Source: an uncultured Oscillospiraceae bacterium
GTDB taxonomy: Bacteria > Bacillota > Clostridia > Oscillospirales > Oscillospiraceae
Assembly (NCBI GenBank): GCA_947624385.1
Contig: CANQJZ010000004.1
Location: forward strand, 18,182 to 82,181
Direction of reading: 5' to 3'
DNA length: 64,000 nucleotides
Both the position numbers and the translations under genes were made by a program. The notes beneath the pieces are model-generated. The model made no database searches, was not told the origin of the DNA, and was given only the letters and a program-made list of their open reading frames with translations. This document shows positions 1 to 7,815 of the stretch, one piece after another; position 1 is the first letter of the stretch, and every line of letters begins with the position of its first letter.

Positions 1-257
1 CCGCAAACGCCCTTGCCAAACCCGATACGGCTCACGGCGGGCTTGCCCTGGAAGGGGCCGACCACAAGGCTGTCCCCGTCCACCAGATAAAACCCGGTCC
101 AGTTGGCGTCGGGGAACGCCTGGGCCAGCACGGCGGAGGCGTTGGCCAGCCGCGCCGTCATGTCCCGCTCATCCCCCATATAAAGCGCCAGCTGCCGGCG
201 GAGCATGGCGTAAAATTCCAGCTTTTCCTTCGGATATTCCACTGGTATATAACTCAT
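1..257 (-). CDS. GAF-domain free methionine-(R)-sulfoxide reductase, N-terminal part
   Basis: Only the first 85 or so codons are in the window; the gene runs off the left edge. The translation starts MSYIPVEYPK and contains DANWTGFYLV and the GPFQGKPA...GFGKGVC stretch typical of YebR/fRMsr GAF proteins, where the last Cys is one of the redox cysteines. The family reduces free Met-R-sulfoxide in the cytoplasm with thioredoxin as electron donor (family knowledge). The ATG is preceded by GGAGGG at good spacing, and a strong promoter lies just upstream. The product is clear from this part, but completeness cannot be judged. Confidence 0.8.
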   Translation of the reverse strand, partial: MSYIPVEYPKEKLEFYAMLRRQLALYMGDERDMTARLANASAVLAQAFPDANWTGFYLVDGDSLVVGPFQGKPAVSRIGFGKGVC

Positions 258-280
258 GACGCGTCCCTCCTTTTTGCATC

Positions 281-309
281 ATTGTACCAGCCCCCGCCCA
301 CGCTGGCAA
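281..309 (-). promoter_or_regulatory. sigma-A-type promoter of the fRMsr gene
   Basis: On the minus strand TTGCCA is followed by 17 nt and TACAAT, about 25 nt upstream of the ATG. Confidence 0.7.
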
Positions 310-351
310 CCGTTTATTTCCAGTTCCATCTTGCGCGAAAGGCCCGGTTAG

Positions 352-436
352 GGTATAACAGCCGCTGCGCGCTGTTATACCAAAAAGATACCGGTCGCGC
401 TCTCGCTTGCGCGAAACCGCGCGACATGGTATGATG
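352..436 (+). repeat. 85-bp palindromic promoter-bearing repeat, copy A
   Basis: This copy begins with a near-perfect palindrome (TATAACAGCCGC / TGCGCGCTGTTATA) and runs on to a TATGAT -10 box. A second copy, inverted, lies at 50661-50745 inside an open frame. The two agree over the palindrome, the AAAAGAT-CCGGTCGCGCTC block and the final GCGACATGGTAT. Here the unit forms the upstream region and promoter of galM. Confidence 0.75.
407..435 (+). promoter_or_regulatory. galM promoter inside repeat copy A
   Basis: TTGCGC, 17 nt, TATGAT, ending 31 nt before the galM start. A second TTGCGC-17-TATAAC lies upstream at 331-359, so the gene may have tandem promoters. Confidence 0.6.
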
Positions 437-466
437 GAGAAAAAGGTTTATAAGGAGGTCTATCCC

Positions 467-1489
467 ATGGCAGTTTCTTCCAGACCCTTTGGGTACACGG
501 CGGCGGGCGAGGCCGTCACCGCCTACACGCTGACCAACAAAAACCGCATGGCCGTGACGGTGCTGGACTACGGCGCCACGGTCCAGGCCCTGCTGGTCCC
601 CGACGACCGCAGCGGGCTTACGGACGTGGCCCTGGGCTACGATACCATCGGCGAATACGAGCGCAACGACGGCTACCTGGGCGCCACCATAGGCCGGGTG
701 GGCAACCGCATCGGCGGGGCGAGATTCAGCCTGAACGGCGTGGAGCACGCCCTGGCGAAAAACGACGGGGCCAATCACCTGCACGGCGGCGTCAAGGGCT
801 TCGACAAGGTGATGTGGCATATCGAGGCCAAAGATAACGCGCTGGTCTGCTCCTATCTGTCCCCGGACGGGGAGGAAAATTACCCCGGCAATTTGACCGT
901 GACCGTCACGTTCACCCTGACGGACGACAACGCCCTGGCCATCGCCTACGACGCCGTGTCCGACAAGGACACGCCGGTGAACCTGACCAACCACACCTAT
1001 TTCAACTTAAACGGCGGCGGGTCCGTGCTGGGCCATGAGCTTCAAATTTTCGCCGAGCGCTTCTGCGAAAATGACGGCGGCTGCCTGCCAACGGGCAAGC
1101 TGCTGGACGTGGCCGGAACGCCCTTTGACTTCCGAAGAGCCAAGACGATCGGCCGGGACATCGAGGCCGACGACGAGCAGCTTCGCCGGGGCGGCGGCTA
1201 TGACCACAACTATGTGCTGGCCGGGCGCAAGGCCGCGGTGCTTTTTAGCGCCGGCAGCGGCATCGAGATGACCGTGGAGACGGACCTGCCCGGTATGCAG
1301 TTTTACGCCTCCGGCGGCCTCACGGACAGGACCGGCAAGGGCGGCGCGCCCATCGTGTATCGGGGCGCGGCGTGTTTGGAGACCCAGCTTTTCCCCAACG
1401 GCATGAACTGCTGGGGCTTCCCCTCCCCCGTTTTGAGGGCGGGGCAAAAGATGCACACCGAGACGGTGTTTAGATTTGCGGTAAGGTGA
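467..1489 (+). CDS. galM: aldose 1-epimerase (galactose mutarotase)
   Basis: Interconverts the alpha and beta anomers of galactose or related aldoses so that they can enter the Leloir pathway; cytoplasmic. The 340-aa protein shows the family hallmarks GNRIGGARFSL near residues 80-90, NLTNHTYFNL with the active-site His near 175, and YDHNYVL near 245, and has the family's usual length. The track places the start at 407, but an AAGGAGG at 452-458 selects the ATG at 467. The gene stands alone, driven by the promoter within repeat copy A. A GH42 beta-galactosidase 30 kb away could supply substrate (inference). Confidence 0.93.
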   Translation: MAVSSRPFGYTAAGEAVTAYTLTNKNRMAVTVLDYGATVQALLVPDDRSGLTDVALGYDTIGEYERNDGYLGATIGRVGNRIGGARFSLNGVEHALAKNDGANHLHGGVKGFDKVMWHIEAKDNALVCSYLSPDGEENYPGNLTVTVTFTLTDDNALAIAYDAVSDKDTPVNLTNHTYFNLNGGGSVLGHELQIFAERFCENDGGCLPTGKLLDVAGTPFDFRRAKTIGRDIEADDEQLRRGGGYDHNYVLAGRKAAVLFSAGSGIEMTVETDLPGMQFYASGGLTDRTGKGGAPIVYRGAACLETQLFPNGMNCWGFPSPVLRAGQKMHTETVFRFAVR

Positions 1490-1508
1490 AAAAACGCTCA
1501 TTATTGAC

Positions 1509-1631
1509 GGCCCCCCTGTGTAAGGGGGGCTGGCAGCGCCTCTGGCGCTGACTGAGGGGTTGTTACGTCGGATAACAGACAACCCTTCCGTCGCGGCTGA
1601 CGCCGCGCCACCTCCCCTTGCACAGGGGAGG
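1509..1631. repeat. long-inverted-repeat palindromic element R1
   Basis: The two arms are CCCCCCTGTGTAAGGGGGG...GAGGGGTTGT and its imperfect inverse ending CCCCTTGCACAGGGGAGG, with small internal hairpins such as CAGCGCC/GGCGCTG. The element contains no gene. Related units lie at 6381-6609, 16393-16524, 36507-36642 and 44081-44215, each just outside a gene end. Confidence 0.8.
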
Positions 1632-1647
1632 CAATCAAATAGGAAAA

Positions 1648-1677
1648 GGGGCTGCATTATTGCAGCCCCTCACTTTT
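1648..1677. terminator. bidirectional terminator between galM and ppk1
   Basis: Perfect GGGGCTGCA/TGCAGCCCC stem with a 4-nt loop, a T-rich tract on the plus side and TTTT on the minus side, so it can end both converging genes. Confidence 0.8.
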
Positions 1678-1679
1678 TA

Positions 1680-3887
1680 TTATTCCCCGCCAAACAGGCG
1701 GCGGAGCTTTTGCAGCAGGCCGCCGGCGGCCGGCGATTTGGGCACGCCCTCGATGACCTGTTCGGAAAACCAGGCGTAGAGCTTATCCTGGCTGGCGGTG
1801 CCGGGGCCGGAACGGTCCCAGACGTAGGTCCCGTCGGGCTGCATGGTCCAGCTCCGCTCCTTATCGTCCCGCAGGGCGTCCAGGACCCGCAGCGCGCCGA
1901 CCCGGGTCTCCGGGGTGACGCACTCGATGAACGCCTCCACCCGCCGCCGGGTGTTCCGGTTCAGCAGGTCGCCGGAGCCGATGAAAATGCGCTGGTCCTC
2001 GCCCTTGCCAAAGGCGAAAATGCGGGAGTGCTCCAGGTACCGGCCCACCACGCTGCGGACCGTGATGTTGTCCGTGAAGCCGGGCAGGCCCGGCCGCAGA
2101 CAGCAGATGCCCCGGATGTAGAGCTCGATATGTACCCCCGCCTGGCTGGCGGCGATGAGCGCCCGCATGACCTCCATGTCGTTGAGGGAGTTCACTTTGA
2201 TGCGCGCCTGGCCCTCCGGGCCCTTGGCCGCCTCCCGGGCCAGCATATCCAGCACCCGTGTCCTAAAGCTGTTGGGCGCGATCCACATGACCTCCGCCTC
2301 GCCCGGGACCTGGCCCAGGGACAATGACTCGAACACCGCGGCGGCGTCACGCCCCACGGCCTCCCGGGAGGTGATCACGGACAGGTCCGTGTACTGCTCG
2401 CTGGTGATCTCGTTGTAGTTGCCGGTACCCACCTGGGTGAAGTACTGGATACGGCCGTTTTTCTGGCGGGTGATGAGACAGAGCTTGGAGTGTATCTTCT
2501 GGTCCGGCAGACCGTATATCACCGTGCAGCCGGAGTCCTCCAGCACCTCGGAGTAGTCGATGTTGTTCTGCTCGTCGAACCGGGCCCGCAGCTCCAAAAG
2601 GCACAGTACGCTCTTGCCCCGGTCCGCCGCGTAGGCCAGCGCGGCCGCCACCTGACTGCTGGCGGCGAGGCGGTACAGAGTGATCTGGATGGAGACAACA
2701 TCCGGGTCGTCCGCCGCCTCGTACAGCATATCCACAAAGGGGTGCATGCTCTGAAACGGGAAGCTCAGAAGGATGTCTTTTTTTGTGAGGTAGTCGAAAT
2801 ACTCGCCCTTCTTGAGCTGCACGGTCCGCCTTGGCCGGCGCTCGGCGTATTTCATGCCCGCGCCTCTTTTAAGGCCCGAGCCAAAGCCCAGCTCAAAGGG
2901 GACCCGCTGGACGAACACGTTGGCCTCCGGGACCTTGAGCGCCTTTATGAGCGCGGCGCGCAGCTTGGACGAGGGCTTGCCGTTGAAGGTGAGCCGCACC
3001 GGCTGCTGGCGCTTGCGCTTGCGCAGCATCTTCTCCATGGAGGCGCGAAAGTCCGCGTCAAAGCCGTCCAGGTCCGCCTCGATGAACACGTCCGCGTTTC
3101 TCGTGACCTGGAAAAGAACGCTTTGCCGGACCTCCTGCTTTTTGAAAAGCAGCGGCGCGTAATAGGCCACCATCTCCGCCGTTAAAATCACCTTCTGGCG
3201 GCCGTCCACCTCGCACACCCGGTAGGGCGGCACCCGCACCACGGGCACCAGGCCCAGACGAAAATCGTCGCCCTTGCCCGTCTTTTTCACGGCCACGGCC
3301 ACCCAGCTCTCCCGGTTGCCGATGAAGGGGAACGGGTGCTCCGCGTCCACGATCCGGGGCGTCAGAAGGGGGCGTATCTCGGAGAAGAATTTCCGGGCCG
3401 CCACCTCGTCCAGCTTGTCGGGCTTGCGAAAGTCCACCACGTCGATACCGGCGGCCTTCAAGTCCTTCAAAAGGCCCCGGTATATCCGCTCCTTGGGCTC
3501 CAGCTGGGCGGTGACCTCCTGCATGATGAGGCGAAGCTGCTCGCCGGCGGTGAACTGAGTCTTTTCGTCCCGCGCACCCGGCATCAGCGTGGCCCGGTGG
3601 ATCAGCGAGCCCACCCGGACCATGAAAAATTCCTCTAAATTGGAGTGGTAAATGCCCAGGAATTTGAGCCGTTCCAAAAGGGGCGTGTCCGCGTCCCCCG
3701 CCTGGTGCAGCACCCGCAGGTTAAATTGCAGCCAGCTCAGCTCCCGGTCCAGAAAGCAGTCCTGATCGTCCGCCGCTGCCGGGGTCCCGGCCGGATCGGC
3801 CGGGACCTGGTCGGCAGGCGCGTCGGAAGCGGTCAGTCGCTCTCTTTCTTCTCTTTCGTCTCGCTCTTGTCTTTCTTGTCCGCCCAT
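1680..3887 (-). CDS. ppk1: polyphosphate kinase 1
   Basis: Reversibly polymerises the ATP gamma-phosphate into inorganic polyphosphate; membrane-associated, autophosphorylated on histidine. The 735-aa protein opens the conserved part with DRELSWLQFN near residue 46, carries the active-site histidine in KIHSKLCLI near 466 and a second in YLEHSRIF near 619, and has normal PPK1 length. Its first 40 residues are charged and low-complexity. The proposed ATG overlaps the end of pap by 55 bp, with GGGGG upstream, which suggests translational coupling, though a later start is possible. Forms a two-gene polyphosphate operon with pap. Confidence 0.95.
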   Translation of the reverse strand: MGGQERQERDEREERERLTASDAPADQVPADPAGTPAAADDQDCFLDRELSWLQFNLRVLHQAGDADTPLLERLKFLGIYHSNLEEFFMVRVGSLIHRATLMPGARDEKTQFTAGEQLRLIMQEVTAQLEPKERIYRGLLKDLKAAGIDVVDFRKPDKLDEVAARKFFSEIRPLLTPRIVDAEHPFPFIGNRESWVAVAVKKTGKGDDFRLGLVPVVRVPPYRVCEVDGRQKVILTAEMVAYYAPLLFKKQEVRQSVLFQVTRNADVFIEADLDGFDADFRASMEKMLRKRKRQQPVRLTFNGKPSSKLRAALIKALKVPEANVFVQRVPFELGFGSGLKRGAGMKYAERRPRRTVQLKKGEYFDYLTKKDILLSFPFQSMHPFVDMLYEAADDPDVVSIQITLYRLAASSQVAAALAYAADRGKSVLCLLELRARFDEQNNIDYSEVLEDSGCTVIYGLPDQKIHSKLCLITRQKNGRIQYFTQVGTGNYNEITSEQYTDLSVITSREAVGRDAAAVFESLSLGQVPGEAEVMWIAPNSFRTRVLDMLAREAAKGPEGQARIKVNSLNDMEVMRALIAASQAGVHIELYIRGICCLRPGLPGFTDNITVRSVVGRYLEHSRIFAFGKGEDQRIFIGSGDLLNRNTRRRVEAFIECVTPETRVGALRVLDALRDDKERSWTMQPDGTYVWDRSGPGTASQDKLYAWFSEQVIEGVPKSPAAGGLLQKLRRLFGGE

Positions 3888-5383
3888 TTGCTCTTCATCC
3901 CCCGGACCACGTTCTCCTCCACCGCTTTCTCAAGGGCGTCGGTCACGATCTTCAGCGCCTTGATACGTGCGTATCTCTTGTCCACCGATTCGATGATGTA
4001 CCAGGGCGCGTATTTGGTGCTTGTCTTTTGGAGCATATCCTCCACGGCCTGCTCGTACTGGGGCCACTTCTCCCGGTTGCGCCAGTCCTCGTCGGTGATC
4101 TTCCACTGCTTCTCCGGCGTGTTCTGCCGCGCCTCGAACCGCTCCAGCTGGGTGTCCGGGTCGATATGTATCCAGAACTTCAGCACCACGGTGCCCCAAT
4201 CGGTCAGCTCTTTTTCGAACTCGTTGATCTCCCCGTAGGCCCGCTTCCAGTCGTTCTCGGAGCAGAAGCCCTCGATGCGCTCCACCATCACCCGGCCATA
4301 CCAGGTGCGGTCGAATATGGCCACGTGGCCGCTGCGGGGCAGCTTCGTCCAGAACCGCCACAGGAAGTGCCGCGCCAGCTCACCCGGCGTGGGGCTGGCG
4401 ATGGGTATCACGTCAAAGCCCCTGGGGTCCAGGGGATAGGCCAGCCGCCGGATGTTGCCGCCCTTGCCGGCGGCGTCCCAGCCCTCGTAGCATATCACCA
4501 CGGGTATCTTCTTGCGGTAGATCTGGTTGTGGAGCCGGGCGAGCTTGTTTTGCAGCTTTTTCAGCTCCTTCTTGTACTCCGCCGGGTCGATGGCGGCGGT
4601 CAGGTCCGCGTCCTTCTGAGACGGGTGGCCCAGCAGCGGGAACTTCTTGTCGGTGGGCGTGCCCTCGTAACGGCCCGCCTCGATGGCCTTCTGCACCGTG
4701 TCGGTGATGGCCACAAGGCCGTCGTACAGGGCCTTTTTCCGGCCCTCGCCGTCCAAAATGTGCCAGGGCGTGGTCTTGGCCGTGGCCTCCATGAACTCGT
4801 CGTATGTCTTCAAAAACCGCTCGTATTCCTGCTGCTGCCAGAAATCGTCCCCGGACACGCGCCACTGGGTGTCCCGGTTCTCCCGCAGGGCGGTGATGCG
4901 CTCCAGCTGTTCTTCTTTGGAGATGTGCAGGAACAGCTTCACAAGCACATAGCCGTTGTCCCGCAGCTGCCGCTCCAAAATGTTGCAGGACTTCACCCGG
5001 CGCCGGTATTCCTCCCTTGGTATCTCCCGGCGCAGGTACTTGCCCACCACGTCCTCCATCCAGCCGGTGTCCATGAACAGGAACTTGCCGTTTTCGGGCA
5101 GCACGTCGAAGAACTTCTTCAAAAACGGGTACCGCTCCGCCGATTCAGGCACCCTGTCGAAGTTCTTCACCGAGTAGAACCGGGGGTCCATCTCGCTGAT
5201 GAGCTCGTTGACCAGGTTGCCCTTGCCGGCGCAGTCCCAGCCCTCCAACAGAACGATCACCGGCAGCTTGGCCTCCCGGATGGCCTGCTGCTGGTTGACC
5301 AGCATGGCGCGCAGACGCCGTATCTCCGCTTTGCGTGCGTCCTTGTCCAGCTTGTCGGGCTTGCGTTTATAATCCCGGATCAT
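3833..5383 (-). CDS. pap: polyphosphate:AMP phosphotransferase, tandem PPK2 domains
   Basis: Transfers phosphate from polyphosphate to AMP, giving ADP, in the cytoplasm. The 516-aa chain has two PPK2 domains, each with a Walker-A-like motif: EGWDCAGKGN near residue 46 and EGWDAAGKGG near 302. The second also has the lid-type FDRTWYGRVMVERIEGF stretch. Tandem-domain PPK2 proteins are the Pap class (family knowledge). The C-terminal 25 residues are Lys/Glu/Asp-rich and overlap the start of ppk1. A TTGACA-17-TATTTT promoter lies upstream. With PPK1 the pair can store and remobilise phosphoryl groups. Confidence 0.93.
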   Translation of the reverse strand: MIRDYKRKPDKLDKDARKAEIRRLRAMLVNQQQAIREAKLPVIVLLEGWDCAGKGNLVNELISEMDPRFYSVKNFDRVPESAERYPFLKKFFDVLPENGKFLFMDTGWMEDVVGKYLRREIPREEYRRRVKSCNILERQLRDNGYVLVKLFLHISKEEQLERITALRENRDTQWRVSGDDFWQQQEYERFLKTYDEFMEATAKTTPWHILDGEGRKKALYDGLVAITDTVQKAIEAGRYEGTPTDKKFPLLGHPSQKDADLTAAIDPAEYKKELKKLQNKLARLHNQIYRKKIPVVICYEGWDAAGKGGNIRRLAYPLDPRGFDVIPIASPTPGELARHFLWRFWTKLPRSGHVAIFDRTWYGRVMVERIEGFCSENDWKRAYGEINEFEKELTDWGTVVLKFWIHIDPDTQLERFEARQNTPEKQWKITDEDWRNREKWPQYEQAVEDMLQKTSTKYAPWYIIESVDKRYARIKALKIVTDALEKAVEENVVRGMKSKWADKKDKSETKEKKESD

Positions 5384-5422
5384 GATATGATGCCTCCATT
5401 CTCCTTTTTAAATGATAAAAAT

Positions 5423-5451
5423 AAAATAGCACATATACGCATATCTGTCAA
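5423..5451 (-). promoter_or_regulatory. promoter of the pap-ppk1 operon
   Basis: Minus strand TTGACA, 17 nt, TATTTT in an AT-rich gap, followed by AAGGAG before the pap ATG. Confidence 0.75.
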
Positions 5452-5494
5452 AAGAAATTGCGAAAATCAACCGTTTTTGTCGATTTTGCGACCT

Positions 5495-5523
5495 TTGCAA
5501 TCGTCTGAGCCCTGGTGTATCAT
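5495..5523 (+). promoter_or_regulatory. promoter of the HAD phosphatase gene
   Basis: TTGCAA, 17 nt, TATCAT, ending 26 nt before the start codon; divergent from the pap promoter. Confidence 0.65.
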
Positions 5524-5548
5524 AATCGGCGGTTTGGAGGATATGCGT

Positions 5549-6364
5549 ATGGCTTATGAACTGATCGCCCTGGATATGGACGGTACGCTGCTCACACGGG
5601 ACAAGCGGCTTTTGGACGAGACGGTCCGGGACATAGACGCCGCGGCGGCATTGGGCAAAGAGACGGTGCTGTGTACGGGCCGGTGCGTGCCGGAGCTGGC
5701 GCCCTACCGGGCGCGCCTTTCGTCGGTGCGCTACGCCGTGACCGTGAGCGGCGCGGTGGTCTACGACCTGCGGCTGGACCGGGCCGTCTTCGACATGGGC
5801 ATCGACCGGGAGCTGGTGCTCAAGATCGTCGCTGTGGCGGATAAATACGGCGCGATGGCCCATCTCATGGCGGCGGACGCCTCCGTGCTGCCACGGGACA
5901 AGGCGTGCCGCGCCGCGGATTTTGGCATGGGGCCCTATCAGGAGCTCTATACCACCGTGCCGGTGCTGGTGGACGACGTGGCGGCCGAGGCGGCGGCGCG
6001 GCCGTATGTGCCCAAGGTGAACGTGTATTTTCGCTCGCCGGATGACCGGGACAAGGCCTATGAGGCGCTGCGGACCCTGCCCCTGACCATCGCCTTTGCC
6101 GAGGCCGCCGGGTTGGAGATGAGCCCGCCCGGGGTCACCAAGGCCACGGGGCTTCAATGGCTCGCGGCGCGGCTGGGTCTGGGGATGGAGCAGGTCGTGG
6201 CCGTGGGCGACGCGGACAACGACCGGTCCATGCTGGCCGCGGCGGGTCTGGCGGTGGCCGTGGGCAACGCGGAGCCGGAGGTGCTGGCCATGGCGGACGC
6301 GGTGGTGGCCGACTGCGACCACAACGGCGCAGGGCAGGCGATCCGACGGTTTTTGATGGGATGA
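5549..6364 (+). CDS. Cof-type HAD-superfamily sugar-phosphate phosphatase
   Basis: Cytoplasmic HAD hydrolase of the Cof/YidA group, which typically dephosphorylates sugar phosphates or nucleotide-like metabolites; the substrate is not predictable. The 271-aa protein has motif I in LIALDMDGTLL at the N-terminus, a conserved Lys in VTKATG and motif III in VAVGDADNDRSML near residue 215. The ORF track extends this frame back to 4028 through the antisense of pap. TTGGAGG at 5534-5540 with 8-nt spacing selects the second ATG at 5549 over the one at 5543. Monocistronic, followed by repeat R2. Confidence 0.9.
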   Translation: MAYELIALDMDGTLLTRDKRLLDETVRDIDAAAALGKETVLCTGRCVPELAPYRARLSSVRYAVTVSGAVVYDLRLDRAVFDMGIDRELVLKIVAVADKYGAMAHLMAADASVLPRDKACRAADFGMGPYQELYTTVPVLVDDVAAEAAARPYVPKVNVYFRSPDDRDKAYEALRTLPLTIAFAEAAGLEMSPPGVTKATGLQWLAARLGLGMEQVVAVGDADNDRSMLAAAGLAVAVGNAEPEVLAMADAVVADCDHNGAGQAIRRFLMG

Positions 6365-6380
6365 AATACATGACCGTATT

Positions 6381-6609
6381 GACGGCCCCCCTGTGCAAGG
6401 GGGGCTGTCGCCGCCTATTGGGGTCCCCACGCGGCACGCTTGCCGCGTGGGGAGAGGAGGAGCCGCTGGCTATTCGGGGTTTGCCGCTTGCGGCGAATCC
6501 CGGCCTAGCCATGCGTGCTCCGACGATGACTGGAGGGTTGTAACGTCGGATGACAGACAACCCTTCCGTCAGCGCTTTGCGCTGCCACCTCCCCTTACAC
6601 AGGGGAGGC
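6381..6609. repeat. palindromic element R2 with a second palindrome nested inside
   Basis: The outer arms match R1 (GGCCCCCCTGTGCAAGGGGGG and CCTCCCCTTACACAGGGGAGG). Between them sits a block of about 90 bp (6421-6510), with its own CCCCACGCGGC/GCCGCGTGGGG hairpin, that recurs inverted at 7598-7686. With the promoter at 6629 this fills the 327-bp gap before uppP; no gene is seen. Confidence 0.8.
6421..6510 (+). repeat. left arm of a 90-bp inverted repeat flanking uppP
   Basis: Shares GTGGGGAGAGGAG, GGCTATTCGGGGTTTGCCGC and CCTAGCC blocks with the reverse complement of 7598-7686. Confidence 0.8.
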
Positions 6610-6628
6610 GTTCAAATATGTACGTATC

Positions 6629-6657
6629 TTGCATTTTTGCGGTAAGTATGGTAATAT
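6629..6657 (+). promoter_or_regulatory. uppP promoter
   Basis: TTGCAT, 17 nt, TAATAT, 35 nt upstream of the uppP ATG. Confidence 0.65.
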
Positions 6658-6691
6658 ACTGGTTTGGTAAACATAACGCGGAGGAAATGAC

Positions 6692-7534
6692 ATGACGATC
6701 TTATATGCCGCCATATTGGGCCTGGTCCAGGGGGTGGCGGAATTTCTGCCCATATCCAGCTCCGGCCATCTGGCGCTGCTGGAAAACATCATGGGCGGCG
6801 CGGGGCTGATGGAGCTGGACAACAGCGCCCTTTTCAACATCATGCTCCACCTGGCTACGCTGCTGGCCGTGCTGGCGGTGTACTGGAAGGACGTGTGCGC
6901 CATGGTCTTCGAGCTGGGCAACATGGGCGGCGACCTTATCCACGGCCGGGGCCTGGGTATCCACGACCGGCCCGCCCGGAAGATGATCTATATGCTCATC
7001 CTGGCCACGCTGCCGCTCTTTCTCATCGTGCCCTTTAATGACGCCATCGAGAGCCTGAACAACATCCCCTGGTTCATCGGCGCGGCGCTGATTTTAACGG
7101 GCACGCTGCTGTACATATCCGACCGGCTGCCGGCGGGTACCAAGAACGTCAGGACCATGACGGCCGTGGACGCGCTGGTCATCGGCCTGGCCCAGGGGCT
7201 GGCCACCATGCCCGGTCTGAGCCGGTCCGGGACGACGATAGCCGCCGGTATGGGCCGGGGGCTGAAGCGGTCCTTCGCGGTGCGGTTTTCGTTCCTCATG
7301 AGCCTGCTGTCTGTGGCGGGCGCGGTGATCTTACAGGTGCTGGACGTGGCAAAGGAGGGCATTGACACGGCGATGCTGCCCGCCTACGCCGTGGGCATGG
7401 CGGTAGCCGGCGTCACGGGGTACGCGTCCATAAGGCTTTTACAGGCCATCGTCCGCAAGGGCCGGTTCGGCGGCTTTGCGTATTACTGCTGGGCCGTGGG
7501 CCTGGTGAGCATCGCGGTCTCTATCTGGCTTTAA
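6692..7534 (+). CDS. uppP: undecaprenyl-diphosphatase (BacA type)
   Basis: Integral membrane phosphatase that removes one phosphate from undecaprenyl diphosphate, recycling the lipid carrier for wall synthesis and giving bacitracin tolerance. The 280-aa protein shows the two family motifs, LVQGVAEFLPISSSGH near residue 10 and PGLSRSGTTIAAG near 172, among about eight hydrophobic segments, and matches the usual length. GAGGAAATGAC provides the ribosome site. It stands alone, boxed by inverted copies of a 90-bp palindromic repeat, so its mRNA may carry strong hairpins at both ends. Confidence 0.95.
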   Translation: MTILYAAILGLVQGVAEFLPISSSGHLALLENIMGGAGLMELDNSALFNIMLHLATLLAVLAVYWKDVCAMVFELGNMGGDLIHGRGLGIHDRPARKMIYMLILATLPLFLIVPFNDAIESLNNIPWFIGAALILTGTLLYISDRLPAGTKNVRTMTAVDALVIGLAQGLATMPGLSRSGTTIAAGMGRGLKRSFAVRFSFLMSLLSVAGAVILQVLDVAKEGIDTAMLPAYAVGMAVAGVTGYASIRLLQAIVRKGRFGGFAYYCWAVGLVSIAVSIWL

Positions 7535-7597
7535 AACGCCGTGTTTTTCACGGCGGCAAGCCGCCGCAAAAAACGCCGCTTCGTCGCCGCTCGCTGG

Positions 7598-7686
7598 GCT
7601 AGGTCGTGATTTGCCGCAAGCGGCAAACCCCGAATAGCCCGCGGCGTCTCCTCTCCCCACGCGACAGGCGTGTCGCGTGGGGGCCC
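7598..7686 (-). repeat. right arm of the inverted repeat flanking uppP
   Basis: Reverse complement matches 6421-6510 including the GTGGGGAGAGGAG hairpin arm and the ATTCGGGGTTTGCCGC block. The similarity weakens but continues to about 7575. Confidence 0.8.
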
Positions 7687-7815
7687 CAAAACCACGCGCC
7701 CGCATAGCGTGCGCATGGCGGCTATTTATCCCATTCGAGGCGGGGCTCCCGCCCCCCTCGAGCTCCCCCTTGCGTTACGTACATTTTCTATTTCTTTGAC
7801 AGACTGGTAGAGCAT

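Noticed and set aside
4028-5548. 778-aa plus-strand ORF covering pap antisense
   Set aside because: Only its last 271 codons are a gene (HAD phosphatase); the rest is the antisense of pap in GC-rich codons.
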